The notes below the pieces were generated by a model. The model was given only the letters and a program-made list of their open reading frames with translations. It was not told where the DNA came from and did not search any database. Shown here in pieces: positions 1 to 17,901 of a stretch of 34,267 bases of DNA (the first letter of the stretch is position 1; the number at the start of each line of letters is the position of its first letter). The stretch is from Smithellaceae bacterium (GTDB lineage Bacteria > Desulfobacterota > Syntrophia > Syntrophales > Smithellaceae), in contig JAQUVQ010000031.1 of the NCBI GenBank assembly GCA_028693285.1, positions 1-34,267 of the forward strand, given 5' to 3'. A program made the position numbers and the translations under genes.

Positions 1-1
1 T

Positions 2-925
2 TATCTGCAATGGATCAAACGTTTTCTCGAATACTTGCAGCAAACCTCGAAAAAGGATGCTTTCGCAGAAGTTGACGCCGCCGATTGCAAAAATTTTCTC
101 AGCCATCTGGCTTTAAATGAGAAAGTTGCCGCATCAACGCAGAATCAGGCGTTCAATGCCCTGCTTTTTCTCTTTCGCAATGTGCTTTGCAAAGAGGTGG
201 GTGGCCTTGCTCAAACTGTCCGGGCAAAGCGCGGGCAAAAACTGCCCGTTGTCTTTTCAATGGAAGAGGTCAAACGATTGCTGGCCTGTTTAAGCGGCAG
301 GGATTTGCTCATTGCAGGATTAATCTATGGCGCGGGTCTAAGGCTGATGGAATTGGCCCGCCTGCGAGTGAAAGACATCGATATGGATTTAAATACATTG
401 ACGGTGCGCAGTGGCAAGGGTGACAAAGACAGAACAACCATCCTGCCTGCAACGGTCAAGAATCAGTTAAATAATCATCTGGTCGAAGTGAAAAAAATGT
501 ATGAAAATGATCTGGCCCGAGGATATGGCGAAGCCCATCTTCCCGATGCGCTGTCCAGAAAATATCCTAACGCCGGCAAGGAATGGGCATGGCAATATGT
601 TTTCCCGGCGAATCATCTCGCAGTTGATCCGCGCTCAGGGAAAGTGCGCCGCCATCACATCAGCGATACGGCCATTCAAGATGTCATAAAAAAAGCAATC
701 CGCAAGGCCGGGATTCCCAAATTTGCTACCGTCCATACCCTTCGTCATAGTTTTGCGACGCATTTATTGATGAATGGCGTGAATATCCGTGAAGTGCAGG
801 AATTACTCGGACACAAGAATGTAGAAACAACGATGATTTATACCCATGTCATAAGAGATATGTCTCACGCGCCGCAAAGCCCGCTTGATACATTGCTGGC
901 TGGGACGAAAAATCAGACGGGATGA
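2..925 (+). CDS. intI: Integron integrase, 5' end outside window
   Basis: Tyrosine recombinase of the IntI family, which inserts and excises gene cassettes at attI and attC sites. The reading frame is open to the first base of the window, and the residues before the first in-window TTG (position 35) still read like an IntI N-terminal domain (YLQWIKRFLEYL). The gene is therefore cut by the window edge and does not start at 35. The catalytic set is visible: Arg in GAGLRLMELARL, Lys in SGKGDKDR, the HTLRHSF box, His in LLGHKN and the Tyr nucleophile in MIYTHV. The IntI-specific insert that separates integron integrases from XerC/D is present (LPDALSRKYPNAGKEWAW followed by DPRSGKVRRHHI). The gene looks more AT-rich than its neighbours, which fits acquisition by transfer. 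Its 5' end faces left, so attI and any cassettes would normally lie outside the window. I saw no attC-like site to its right. Confidence 0.93.
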   Translation, partial: YLQWIKRFLEYLQQTSKKDAFAEVDAADCKNFLSHLALNEKVAASTQNQAFNALLFLFRNVLCKEVGGLAQTVRAKRGQKLPVVFSMEEVKRLLACLSGRDLLIAGLIYGAGLRLMELARLRVKDIDMDLNTLTVRSGKGDKDRTTILPATVKNQLNNHLVEVKKMYENDLARGYGEAHLPDALSRKYPNAGKEWAWQYVFPANHLAVDPRSGKVRRHHISDTAIQDVIKKAIRKAGIPKFATVHTLRHSFATHLLMNGVNIREVQELLGHKNVETTMIYTHVIRDMSHAPQSPLDTLLAGTKNQTG

Positions 926-1032
926 ACAGCTTTATCGCAAGCATAATTCAAATTGATCTTGGCGTTTAGGTATTAAATTTGCTAGTAGCAATGTTATGAA
1001 TGCGTTAATATTTTTCGAGGACATTAAGCAGA

Positions 1033-1659
1033 ATGATTGCAATTATCGAATATAATGCCGGAAACATTACCAGTGTGGCGCGTGCGCTGCATTCTATAGG
1101 ACAGGATTTTGTCATTACGGATGATACAAAAATGCTCAATGCTGCATCCCATGCTATTTTTCCGGGGGTCGGCGCGGCGGGCGAGGCGATGGCTTACCTC
1201 AAGGACAAAAAGCTGGATGTGTGGCTCAAACAGTGTTTCCGATCCGGAAAGCCGATCTTGGGCATTTGCCTGGGCACGCAGATTATTCTGGACGCCTCCG
1301 AAGAAAACGACGCGGCGTGCATCGGCCTGGTCGGCGGGACCACCCGGCGTTTTCCGGAAAGCCTGACCGCGGCCGGCCGGGCTCTGAAAATACCCCACAT
1401 GGGATGGAACAGCGTAGCCTTCCGGCGTCCGCATCCGGTGTTTGCCGGAGTGCCGGAAGAGGCGGAATATTACTTTGTTCATTCCTATTATCCGTCGCCG
1501 GAAAGCGAAGAGGCGGTTTTGGGGACGACGGAATACGGCATGACCTTCTGCTCGGTGCTGGCGGTGAGAAACCTGATTGCCATGCAGTTCCATCCGGAAA
1601 AAAGCGGCCGGCCGGGCCTGCAAATTCTGAAAAATTTCTGCGCGTGGGAGGGAAAATGA
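1033..1659 (+). CDS. hisH: Imidazole glycerol phosphate synthase, glutaminase subunit HisH
   Basis: Class I glutamine amidotransferase that hydrolyses glutamine and passes ammonia to HisF in histidine biosynthesis. It has 208 residues, normal for HisH. The nucleophile is Cys79 in GICLGTQ, the oxyanion region is [10 protein letters not shown] near residue 44, and the catalytic His/Glu pair is in QFHPEKSG near the C-terminus. The ATG at 1033 follows a GAGG about 12 bases upstream. Its stop overlaps the hisF start (ATGA at 1656-1659), so the two subunits are translationally coupled. No other his genes lie in the window: only the glutamine-using enzyme and its partner synthase are here. This matches the pattern of the whole locus. 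Confidence 0.96.
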   Translation: MIAIIEYNAGNITSVARALHSIGQDFVITDDTKMLNAASHAIFPGVGAAGEAMAYLKDKKLDVWLKQCFRSGKPILGICLGTQIILDASEENDAACIGLVGGTTRRFPESLTAAGRALKIPHMGWNSVAFRRPHPVFAGVPEEAEYYFVHSYYPSPESEEAVLGTTEYGMTFCSVLAVRNLIAMQFHPEKSGRPGLQILKNFCAWEGK

Positions 1660-2435
1660 TCTCGAAAAGAATCATTCCCTGCCTGGACGTGCGTGACGGG
1701 AAGCTCACCAAAGGCATTAAATTTAAAGGCAATGTTGATATCGGCGATCCGGTGGAGGCGGCGCGAGAATACTACGAGCAGGGCGCGGATGAAATTGTCT
1801 TTTATGACATCACGGCTTCATCCGATAAGCGCGATATCATGATCGATGTCGTGCGGCGAGTGGCCGAAACCATTTTTATTCCCTTTTCCGTGGGAGGCGG
1901 CATTCGAAATCTGGATGATATGCGCAAGGTCATCGGAGCCGGAGCGGAAAAAGTCAGCGTGAATTCGGCGGCGGTGCTCGAACCCCGGATCATCTCTCAA
2001 GGCGCAAGAGCGTTTGGAAGCCAGTGCGTTGTGCTGGGGATGGATGTGAAAAAGGCGGACGTTTCCGGACAAACTCCCTCCGGATACGAAATCGTCATTG
2101 AAGGAGGAAGAAAACACACCGGCATCGACGCGCTTGAGTGGGCCAAAGAGGCGGAAAGACTGGGCGCGGGAGAGATCTGCCTCAATTCCATTGACGCCGA
2201 CGGGATGCAGGATGGCTACGAAATCAATTTAACCGCGCTTATTTCGGAAAATGTTCATATTCCGGTGATTGCCTCCGGCGGCGCGGGCAAACCCGAGCAT
2301 CTGGCGGACGTTCTGACCGCGGGCAGGGCCGACGCGGCGCTCGTCGCCTCCATGGTTCACTACCGGACTTATTCCATTTTGCAGATTAAAAAATATCTGA
2401 GCGATCGTCATATCAAGACCCGGATGCTCTGGTAA
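1656..2435 (+). CDS. hisF: Imidazole glycerol phosphate synthase, cyclase subunit HisF
   Basis: TIM-barrel subunit that uses ammonia from HisH to convert PRFAR into imidazole glycerol phosphate and AICAR, so it links histidine and purine synthesis. The 259-residue length is typical. The first catalytic aspartate is Asp11 in CLDVRDG, and the second lies in the GMDVKK strand near residue 130. Phosphate-binding loops FSVGGGI and IASGGAG are intact. An open frame extends upstream to 1221 inside hisH. The ATG at 1656 is chosen because it gives the canonical N-terminus [12 protein letters not shown] and a four-base overlap with hisH. Confidence 0.97.
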   Translation: MISKRIIPCLDVRDGKLTKGIKFKGNVDIGDPVEAAREYYEQGADEIVFYDITASSDKRDIMIDVVRRVAETIFIPFSVGGGIRNLDDMRKVIGAGAEKVSVNSAAVLEPRIISQGARAFGSQCVVLGMDVKKADVSGQTPSGYEIVIEGGRKHTGIDALEWAKEAERLGAGEICLNSIDADGMQDGYEINLTALISENVHIPVIASGGAGKPEHLADVLTAGRADAALVASMVHYRTYSILQIKKYLSDRHIKTRMLW

Positions 2436-2556
2436 CCGCCAATTATTATACTTGACGAAATTCCATTTGTATTCTTAATAGCCAATGATTAAATTATTTT
2501 AAATTTTTGTGAACCCAAAAGAGGATATTTTTAGAAAGTCAGGAGGCGAATAAAAA

Positions 2557-3438
<882 letters not shown>

Positions 3439-3447
3439 GTATTTGTT

Positions 3448-4125
3448 ATGTCAGTGCGTTTAGTGGGCGATGAACCGGGAATCATCGGTGTTCTGGATTT
3501 GCAGGGCGGTGTTCACGAGCACCTGGAACATCTGGAAAGATTGGGACTTCCCTATAAGCGAGTCAAACAGGCGTCGGATTTTGCCGATCTTGCAGGATTG
3601 ATTATTCCCGGCGGCGAAAGCACCTGTCTGGCGCGGCTTCTGACCATCTTTGACCTGAAAGACGTTATTCTCCAGCATCACAGCCGCGGCATGAAGATCT
3701 GGGGCACATGCGCCGGCGCCATTCTGCTGGCGACGGAAGTGACCGGCGAAAAACCATGCCTGGGCCTGATCGACATGGAAATCGAACGCAACGGCTTCGG
3801 CAGCCAGCTTGACAGCTTTAAAAGTGAAGCGTTTATTGGAGCTGTATCCGAGGAGCCGGTTCCTTTAACCTTCATCCGCGCGCCGAAAATTCTCCACGCG
3901 GGAGAAGATGTTCACGTTCTGCTCCGAATGGACGATTATATCGCCGCAGTGGAAAATGAGCATATTTTAGTTACGGTTTTTCATCCCGAGTTAACCGGCT
4001 CGCTGGCCTTTCACCGGTATTTTGCTTTGAAATGCGGCCTGAACCCCGCCGCCGAAAAATCTTCCGCCGCCGATTCCGGCTGGAAAAACGTAAGCTGGAT
4101 GAAACTGGCGCGCATTGCCTCGTAA
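3448..4125 (+). CDS. pdxT: Pyridoxal 5'-phosphate synthase glutaminase subunit PdxT (Pdx2)
   Basis: Class I-type glutaminase that feeds ammonia to PdxS. Family landmarks are GVLDLQGGVHEH at residues 14-25, IIPGGEST at 52-59, the nucleophile Cys88 in GTCAGAILL, the RNGFGSQ segment, and the catalytic His/Glu in FHPELT. At 225 residues it is longer than the roughly 190-200 usual for PdxT. The extra length is a ten-residue N-terminal extension and a polar C-terminal tail of about 25 residues after the last domain helix. The ATG at 3448 is nine bases after pdxS, so the pair is co-transcribed and produces a matched synthase and glutaminase. Confidence 0.96.
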   Translation: MSVRLVGDEPGIIGVLDLQGGVHEHLEHLERLGLPYKRVKQASDFADLAGLIIPGGESTCLARLLTIFDLKDVILQHHSRGMKIWGTCAGAILLATEVTGEKPCLGLIDMEIERNGFGSQLDSFKSEAFIGAVSEEPVPLTFIRAPKILHAGEDVHVLLRMDDYIAAVENEHILVTVFHPELTGSLAFHRYFALKCGLNPAAEKSSAADSGWKNVSWMKLARIAS

Positions 4126-4129
4126 GCCC

Positions 4130-4909
4130 ATGTCTTATGTCCGCATCATTGAAGATACTTTTTTTGCCGTCTGCCGCTATTGGGGCGGCCTTCAAAACGC
4201 CTTTGACGTTTTTGGTCCGGTCCGGGCGATGCAGACGGGGATCGCCTCGGCCGATCTGAACATGGTCTGGAGCGAAGCGCCCCTGACGCGGGAAGACGCG
4301 CCATGGGTCCGGCAGGTTGAAAAATATTATGAAACGGCGTCTCTGCCCTACTGGTGGTGGATATTTCCCCGCGCCAAAACCGCGGAAACGATCCGGTTGC
4401 TCAAAGACACAGGCCACGTGCATCTGCTGAACATGCCGTGCCTGCTGGCGGACCTCAGCGCATTGCCGAAGGCAAAATCCTGCGGGCCGCCCGCAACGAT
4501 CCGCGAAGTCGGCAATCAGGAAGATCTGGCGCTGTGGCAAGAGGTGACCTTTGCCGGTTTTGATTTTTCACAAGGCGACCGGACTTCTTATGATCGCTTT
4601 GCCGGTGCCTTTTCTCTCGATCCCGGTTCTCCCCAAAAAGCCTTTCTGGCGTTTGACGGCGGCAGACCCGTGGCTGCCTCCCTGCTTTTTCTGGCAGGTA
4701 ATGCCGCGGGCCTCTACTTCATCACGACGCTTGGCGAGTATCGCCGTCGGGGCATTGGTCGAAAGCTGGTCCTGGCGACGATGCATCATGCCCGGGCGGC
4801 GGGGGCCCGTTATGCATCGCTTCAATCCTCGCCGGATGGTTTGACCGTCTATGAGCAGGCCGGATTTAAAGAGTTCTGCCGCGTGGACATTTACGGCCGG
4901 AAGGGGTGA
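4130..4909 (+). CDS. GNAT-family N-acetyltransferase
   Basis: Predicted acetyl-CoA-dependent acetyltransferase of 259 residues, substrate unknown. The C-terminal half carries the GNAT fold. The acetyl-CoA pyrophosphate loop is RRRGIGRKL, followed by a helix (ATMHHARAAGA), the strand YASLQSS and the usual closing YEQAGFKEF. The N-terminal half (about residues 1-120, rich in Trp and Tyr, with YWWWIFPRA) is a separate region I cannot assign. I start at ATG 4130, four bases after the pdxT stop, rather than the in-frame TTG at 4115 that would overlap pdxT. The spacing suggests it is the last gene of the pdxST unit, but nothing in the sequence ties it to vitamin B6. Confidence 0.85.
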   Translation: MSYVRIIEDTFFAVCRYWGGLQNAFDVFGPVRAMQTGIASADLNMVWSEAPLTREDAPWVRQVEKYYETASLPYWWWIFPRAKTAETIRLLKDTGHVHLLNMPCLLADLSALPKAKSCGPPATIREVGNQEDLALWQEVTFAGFDFSQGDRTSYDRFAGAFSLDPGSPQKAFLAFDGGRPVAASLLFLAGNAAGLYFITTLGEYRRRGIGRKLVLATMHHARAAGARYASLQSSPDGLTVYEQAGFKEFCRVDIYGRKG

Positions 4910-4966
4910 GAGGCAAAAGCGTTTGTTTCAGGCGCTGCGTTCCGTGGCGCCCGTCCCAAGTTTACA

Positions 4967-5548
4967 TCAGGGGCTTTTCGTCCCGACTTTGTTTTTTTTC
5001 AGAAAAAATCGGATCACTTTTCTTGCGGCCCACACGCAGAAGATCAGCATAAGCACAATACAGACAAGAGGCAGCAGAATGGCCAGGATCGCCGTGACCA
5101 CCGCGCTCACATTTTCCATCGTGGAGAAGAGGGGATTGGCTGCCCCGCCGGTTGCCAGGGAAGATTTTGCACGCAAAAAGACTGTCGAAGCCTGAATCAG
5201 GCCTGCCGTGCCGCCGCCCGCAATCAGAGCCGCTGTCCATTTGAAAAACGGTGAAACGTCCGTCAGGAAGGCGGCCGTGGTCAGGGTTCCCGCCGCAATC
5301 GCCGCGGGTGTCGCAATCGTGTCCAGCACATGATCGAACCAGGGAACATAGTAGCCGATGACTTCGGCCGCGGTCGCGACGGAAAAACCAACCGTCGCGT
5401 AATGGCTTCCCATCCAGGCAAAGCCGGAAGGCAGGGTCAGCGCTCCGCCGAGCGTCGCCAGATTGAGGATAAGCAGAGGGACGAAGACTCGAAAACCGCA
5501 GGCCGCGGCCAGCCCGATTCCCACCGCGATGGAGAGAATAGTTTCCAT
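4967..5548 (-). CDS. DUF4126-like integral membrane protein
   Basis: A 193-residue hydrophobic protein resembling the uncharacterised DUF4126 family. Visible membrane segments include about residues 3-32 (IAVGIGLAAACGFRVFVPLL), 50-72, 80-100, 103-122 and a long C-terminal segment at about 148-180 (VTAILAILLPLVCIVLMLIF). It ends in a basic cytosolic tail (RKVIRFFLKKNKVG). AACGFRVFVP and the PWFDHVLDTIATPAA segment look like the conserved family core. It lies on the minus strand downstream of purF, 75 bases away and behind a hairpin, so read-through from the large minus-strand run is possible but not certain. No function is known to me. Confidence 0.75.
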   Translation of the reverse strand: METILSIAVGIGLAAACGFRVFVPLLILNLATLGGALTLPSGFAWMGSHYATVGFSVATAAEVIGYYVPWFDHVLDTIATPAAIAAGTLTTAAFLTDVSPFFKWTAALIAGGGTAGLIQASTVFLRAKSSLATGGAANPLFSTMENVSAVVTAILAILLPLVCIVLMLIFCVWAARKVIRFFLKKNKVGTKSP

Positions 5549-5590
5549 GCCTGGCTTTTTACACCCCGTGGCGGAAAAAGGGAAGCCGAA

Positions 5591-5616
5591 TTCGGGAGAG
5601 CTTGAAGCCTCCCGAA
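5591..5616 (-). terminator. Hairpin just downstream of purF, possible terminator
   Basis: TTCGGGAG at 5591-5598 pairs perfectly with CTCCCGAA at 5609-5616, leaving a ten-base loop. It begins eight bases past the purF stop. On the minus strand a T-run (TTTTT, the complement of 5574-5580) follows only after about ten further bases, so it is a weak intrinsic terminator or an mRNA 3'-end stabiliser. Confidence 0.4.
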
Positions 5617-5623
5617 GAAAAAG

Positions 5624-7051
5624 TCACTTTAATTCCATGCAGTACTTGTCGATTTTCACGGGCGGGGCGATGGGGTAGTCGCCGGTGTAGCAGGCCAGGC
5701 AGAAGCAGTCTTTGGACAGGCCGGTGGCCCGGACCATGCCGTCCACGGTCAGATAGTGCAGCGAATCCAGGCCGATGAATTCAGCAATCGCCTGTTCGGT
5801 TTCCTTTTTGGCGGCGATCAGTTCCCCCTTGGAGGAAAAGTCAATCCCGTAGGGACAGGGGAAAAGCGTCGGCGGACAACTGATGACCATGTGCAGTTCC
5901 TTCACGCCGATTTCCCGCAGGTTTTTCACGCGATTGCGGCTCGTGGTGCCGCGAATGACGGAATCCTCGACGATCATGACTTTTCGGCCGGCCAGAAGCG
6001 GCTTGACTGGATTGAGTTTGACGCGCACGCCAAAATCGCGCATGGGCTGCGTCGGCTGAATGAACGTGCGCCCCACGTAATGATTGCGGATCATTCCCAT
6101 TTCAAAGGGAATGCCGCTTTCCTCCGCGTAGCCGATGGCGGCGTAGTTTCCGGAATCCGGAAAAGGCATGACCAGATCGACGTCCGGCCGGTATTCCCTG
6201 GCCAGTTCGTGGCCCAGCCGCTTGCGGCAGAGATACACGTTCTGGCCGAAGATCTGGCTGTCGGGACGGGAAAAATAAATCAACTCGAAAATGCAGTGGC
6301 AGGGCTTCACCGGCGCGAAGGGTTTCAGGCTCTTGCACCCGTCGGCATCAATGATCAGGATTTCCCCCGGTTCAACGTCGCGGATATATTCAGCGCCCAC
6401 CAGATCGAAGGCGCAGGTTTCGGAAGCCACCACCCAGCCGCCGTTCAGTTTTCCCAGCGCCAGAGGGCGAAAACCGCGCGGGTCGCGGGCGGCGACGATC
6501 CGGTTTCGGGTCAGCATCACCAGAGAATAGGCGCCTTCAACCTGCTGAAGCGCGATGCAAAGCGCCTTTTCCAATCCCCTTTTCAGATGCGGCGCCATCA
6601 GGTGAACAATGACTTCACTGTCCATCGTGGATTGGAAAATGGAGCCCCGGCCTTCCAGTTCGGACCGCAGGGACTGGGCGTTCACGATGTTGCCGTTGTG
6701 CCCCAGCGCGTAGTATTCGTCGCCCACATGCACCAGAAACGGCTGCGCGTTGGAAAGGGTGGAGGAACCGGTCGTGGAGTAGCGAACATGGCCGATGGCC
6801 AGAGAGCCGGTCAGTTTTTGCAGAATATTCTCATTGAAGACGGTGGAGGCAAGGCCCATTCCCTTGTGTTCGAAAACGCTGCATCCGTTGGAGACGACGA
6901 CGCCGGCGGATTCCTGGCCGCGATGCTGCAGGGCAAAAAGGCCGAAGTACGTTACGCGGGCGGCATCCTCATTGCCGTAAATGGCGAAAAGGCCGCACGC
7001 CTCGCGGGGCCGGCCGGGATCATTTTGTTCGCCTTCAACAAAGGGAAGCAT
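5624..7051 (-). CDS. purF: Amidophosphoribosyltransferase PurF
   Basis: First committed enzyme of purine synthesis: it converts PRPP and glutamine into 5-phosphoribosylamine. The class II glutaminase nucleophile is Cys19 (REACGLFAIYG), so an 18-residue propeptide must be removed, as in the Bacillus subtilis-type enzyme. LQHRGQESAG and GHVRYST mark the glutaminase domain. VMIVEDSVIRGTT is the PRPP-binding motif. Cysteines in CHCIFE, PCPYGID and CFCLACYTGDYP match the ligands of the structural [4Fe-4S] cluster of the oxygen-sensitive subclass. It has 475 residues, a normal length. The ATG at 7051 is preceded by GGAG. It lies 138 bases downstream of carB across a palindromic repeat cluster, and is the last amidotransferase of the minus-strand run. 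Confidence 0.97.
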   Translation of the reverse strand: MLPFVEGEQNDPGRPREACGLFAIYGNEDAARVTYFGLFALQHRGQESAGVVVSNGCSVFEHKGMGLASTVFNENILQKLTGSLAIGHVRYSTTGSSTLSNAQPFLVHVGDEYYALGHNGNIVNAQSLRSELEGRGSIFQSTMDSEVIVHLMAPHLKRGLEKALCIALQQVEGAYSLVMLTRNRIVAARDPRGFRPLALGKLNGGWVVASETCAFDLVGAEYIRDVEPGEILIIDADGCKSLKPFAPVKPCHCIFELIYFSRPDSQIFGQNVYLCRKRLGHELAREYRPDVDLVMPFPDSGNYAAIGYAEESGIPFEMGMIRNHYVGRTFIQPTQPMRDFGVRVKLNPVKPLLAGRKVMIVEDSVIRGTTSRNRVKNLREIGVKELHMVISCPPTLFPCPYGIDFSSKGELIAAKKETEQAIAEFIGLDSLHYLTVDGMVRATGLSKDCFCLACYTGDYPIAPPVKIDKYCMELK

Positions 7052-7189
7052 TTTGTTTCTCCATATTTTCCCTCCCCTTGTGGGAGGGGATGAAGGGGAG
7101 GGGGCGTTTCACCCTCCCTCAATCCCTCCCATCAAGGGAGGGAAGAAAAGGTTCTGATTGCGTCCAAACATTCAACCTCTTGGTGAACC

Positions 7190-10453
<3,264 letters not shown>

Positions 10454-10456
10454 GGG

Positions 10457-15466
<5,010 letters not shown>

Positions 15467-15495
15467 GTCTTTTTTATCCTTAGCTAAAAAGTTTT

Positions 15496-17835
15496 TTATT
15501 CCAAAGGCTTGTTTTCCGAAAGTTCCCAGACTCCCGTCGGACAGGCGCCCGCGCAAAAACCGCAGCCGATGCAGCTCTCGCCGTCGACGGCATATTCAAA
15601 TCCGCCGTCCGGCAGTGTTTTGCGAAAGATCGCGTTTTGCGGGCATATTTCCTCGCACAGGCCGCAGTCGCGGCATGCCCCGCAGGAGGCGCAGTTCGTC
15701 GCGCAGGAAGCCGTGTCGGCAAACGCGCGAATCCGCGGGTCGAAATACTGCAGTTTAACGCGTTCCTGGCCGATCGGCGGCAGCTTGTCGTAGGTCTCGG
15801 CGGCCCCCCGCAGCCGGTCGTCGATCGACCGGGCGGCAATGCGTCCGGCGCCGATGGCGTCGGTCAGCAGCCCGGGACGGACCGCGTCGCCGATGGCGTA
15901 AACCTGCGGATCGCTCGTGGCGTATGTTTTATCCACCACGACAAACCCCTTTTCCGTCGCGATGCTCTGCGGCAGAAAGGACAAATCCGGAAGGTCCCCG
16001 ACGGCGACGATGACGGTTTCCGCCGGCAACATCTCGCCGCCGGTCAATTCGATGCCCTGGTCCGTGATGGCCCTGGTGAAGCGCGGCCAGAGAAATTTTG
16101 CGCCTGCGGCTTCGGCCTGTTTTCTCTCCGCGCCGAAGGAGGCCGGTTCCTGGACGTCAATCAGAATGACGCTTTTGGCGCCCAGGCGAAAGGCTTCCGA
16201 CGCCGCATCGCAGCCCACATTGCCCGCGCCGATAATCACGACTTTTTCACCGACCTTGGCGCAGTCCAGTTTGCTTCGCCGCAAAAACTCCAGCGCGCTT
16301 ACGGATTTTTCCACGCCGGGAATGTTGAGGACGCGCGGCCGCGACGCGCCCGTGGCAATCACGACAAAATCATGTTCGCTTTTGAACCTGGCGAACTGCT
16401 CTTTCGTCAAAGGCTTGCCCAGGCGAACCTTGTGAATACTTTTGGCCAGCCGCCCGATTTCATGCTCCACCACGTCGGAAGGAATGCGGCTTTGCGGAAT
16501 GGCATCCGCTATTTTCCCTCCCAGCCGCTTTTGGCTCTCAATAATGACGGTTTCATGGCCTTTCAGCCAGAGCTGCCAGGCGACGGAAAGGCCCGCCGCT
16601 CCGCCGCCGACCACCGCCACTTTTTTTCCGGTCTGCGGGCGGGGCCGGGGTTCCTTCGCTTCCAGAGACGCTTTTCCCAGCAGGGTAACGTCAACCGGCT
16701 CCAGATGGACCAGGCTGCGCGTGCAGTTCTGCATACAGAGGTTCGGACACAGATAGCCGCAGACGGCCGCGGGAAAGGGGGTGTACTCCAGCGCCAGATT
16801 CACGGCTTCCTCCAGGTGGCCCTTGCGGATCAGTTCCCATCGTTTTTGAACGGGAATGCCGGTCGGGCAGGCCGCCTGGCAGGGCGGCGAATATTTTCCG
16901 TTTTCCCAGGAAGGGACGTAACGCCGCAGCACACCGGTGGCAATCACGTCGATCGGAGAGCGGTCCAGACTCGACAAATCGCCGATCAGCCCTCCTGCGC
17001 CCAGTTCATTTTCCCAGACCTCCCGGCGAAATTTTGCCATCGGGCGAACGGTCCGCGCCGTTTTTTCGGACGGTTTTCGGGCGATCAAAAGCTGCCAGTC
17101 TTCGCGTTTTTCCGAGAGCTGCTCAAACAGATACTGCTTGCCGATGGCCTCCAGAAATGTTTTGAGGTTTTGCTTCAGCCACTCCCACTCAAAGTCCGGA
17201 AGGTCGGCCACCAGGCGGGCATCCTGCGTGCTGTAGGCTTCCTGCTTTCCGCGGAAGAATATTTTGCCGCCGACCATGCCGACGCAGGGCCGGTATCCCA
17301 GCACGTTTCTTTCTTCTTCCGCGCCCGCGCCGCAGACCACGGCGATGCCGCCCGCCATGAATTCCGCGAAAGAATCCCCCACTTTGCCGAAGACCCAGAG
17401 TTCGGGTGGTTCAAAGCGCGGGTTGAATTTGGTCATGGTCATGCCGCGCGCGCCGATGTCGCCGCCGATGTAAACCCGGCCCTGAGCCATGGCGTTTGCC
17501 GTTCCGTTGGTGGCATTTCCGTGCACGATGATTTGCGCGCCTGCGTTGAGCCAGCCGACGTCGTCGGAGGCCGGGCCGAAGACTTCAATCGTGGTGTTCG
17601 CGAATCCCATGGATCCCAGGCGCTGGCCGGATGTGCCCAGGACATCCACTTTTACCGGCGCGTTTTGCGCGCGCCAGAGGCGGCCTCCGATGCCGTGCTG
17701 CCCCAGCGCCGTGACTTCAATGTGACGGCAGCCGTCGGCCACGGCCTTCTGCATGCGTTCTTCCAGAATCCGCGAATCCACGCGAATTTGGTTTTCAACG
17801 CCGGAGATTTTGATGGTGTCTTTTTTGGTCATCAT
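15496..17835 (-). CDS. gltD: GXGXG domain - GltD - ferredoxin fusion subunit of glutamate synthase
   Basis: A 779-residue fusion. Residues from about 40 to 210 form the GXGXG repeat domain that ends GltB in classical enzymes (GTSGQRLGSMG, GGDIGARGM, MVGGKIFFRG). From about 320 comes the GltD-type Fe-S domain (CQAACPTGIP, CGYLCPNLCMQNC). Next are the FAD Rossmann motif VAVVGGGAAGLSVAWQL and the NAD(P) motif VVIIGAGNVGCDAASEA, with YAIGDAVRPGLLTDAIGAG closing the FAD site. The last 80 residues add a ferredoxin module with CGACRDCGLCEEICP and CIGCGFCAGACP. It carries electrons to the FMN subunit encoded upstream. A second ATG at 17832 is equally possible. The gene is separated from the FMN subunit by a palindromic element and followed closely by glutamine synthetase. 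Confidence 0.92.
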   Translation of the reverse strand: MMTKKDTIKISGVENQIRVDSRILEERMQKAVADGCRHIEVTALGQHGIGGRLWRAQNAPVKVDVLGTSGQRLGSMGFANTTIEVFGPASDDVGWLNAGAQIIVHGNATNGTANAMAQGRVYIGGDIGARGMTMTKFNPRFEPPELWVFGKVGDSFAEFMAGGIAVVCGAGAEEERNVLGYRPCVGMVGGKIFFRGKQEAYSTQDARLVADLPDFEWEWLKQNLKTFLEAIGKQYLFEQLSEKREDWQLLIARKPSEKTARTVRPMAKFRREVWENELGAGGLIGDLSSLDRSPIDVIATGVLRRYVPSWENGKYSPPCQAACPTGIPVQKRWELIRKGHLEEAVNLALEYTPFPAAVCGYLCPNLCMQNCTRSLVHLEPVDVTLLGKASLEAKEPRPRPQTGKKVAVVGGGAAGLSVAWQLWLKGHETVIIESQKRLGGKIADAIPQSRIPSDVVEHEIGRLAKSIHKVRLGKPLTKEQFARFKSEHDFVVIATGASRPRVLNIPGVEKSVSALEFLRRSKLDCAKVGEKVVIIGAGNVGCDAASEAFRLGAKSVILIDVQEPASFGAERKQAEAAGAKFLWPRFTRAITDQGIELTGGEMLPAETVIVAVGDLPDLSFLPQSIATEKGFVVVDKTYATSDPQVYAIGDAVRPGLLTDAIGAGRIAARSIDDRLRGAAETYDKLPPIGQERVKLQYFDPRIRAFADTASCATNCASCGACRDCGLCEEICPQNAIFRKTLPDGGFEYAVDGESCIGCGFCAGACPTGVWELSENKPLE

Positions 17836-17860
17836 CTTGCCTGTTTAATTCCTTCTTTGG

Positions 17861-17901
17861 GGGAACGGCTGGAACCACCCTGCGGGCGGCAAGCCGTTCC
17901 C
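17861..17901. repeat. Palindromic element between two glutamate synthase genes
   Basis: GGGAACGGCT (17861-17870) is matched by AGCCGTTCCC (17892-17901) in a ten-base-pair perfect stem, with a GC-rich middle containing a small inner stem. It fills most of the 65-base gap, and its right end overlaps the stop codon of the FMN subunit gene. It resembles a dispersed REP-like unit distinct from the GGGAGGG type at 7070-7240. Confidence 0.65.

Noticed and set aside
926-1032. Possible attC-type recombination site downstream of the integron integrase
   Set aside because: I looked for GTTRRRY and RYYYAAC core sites in paired inverted arrangement and found none that match; this gap just holds the leader of hisH.
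1221-1655. Upstream extension of the hisF frame
   Set aside because: It overlaps hisH in another frame and lacks homology; the coupled ATG at 1656 gives the canonical HisF start.
2452-2480. Sigma-70 promoter for pdxST (TTGACG at 2452-2457)
   Set aside because: The -35 is good, but the hexamer 17 bases downstream (TTAATA) matches only two -10 positions, and shifting by one base does not help much; not strong enough to annotate.
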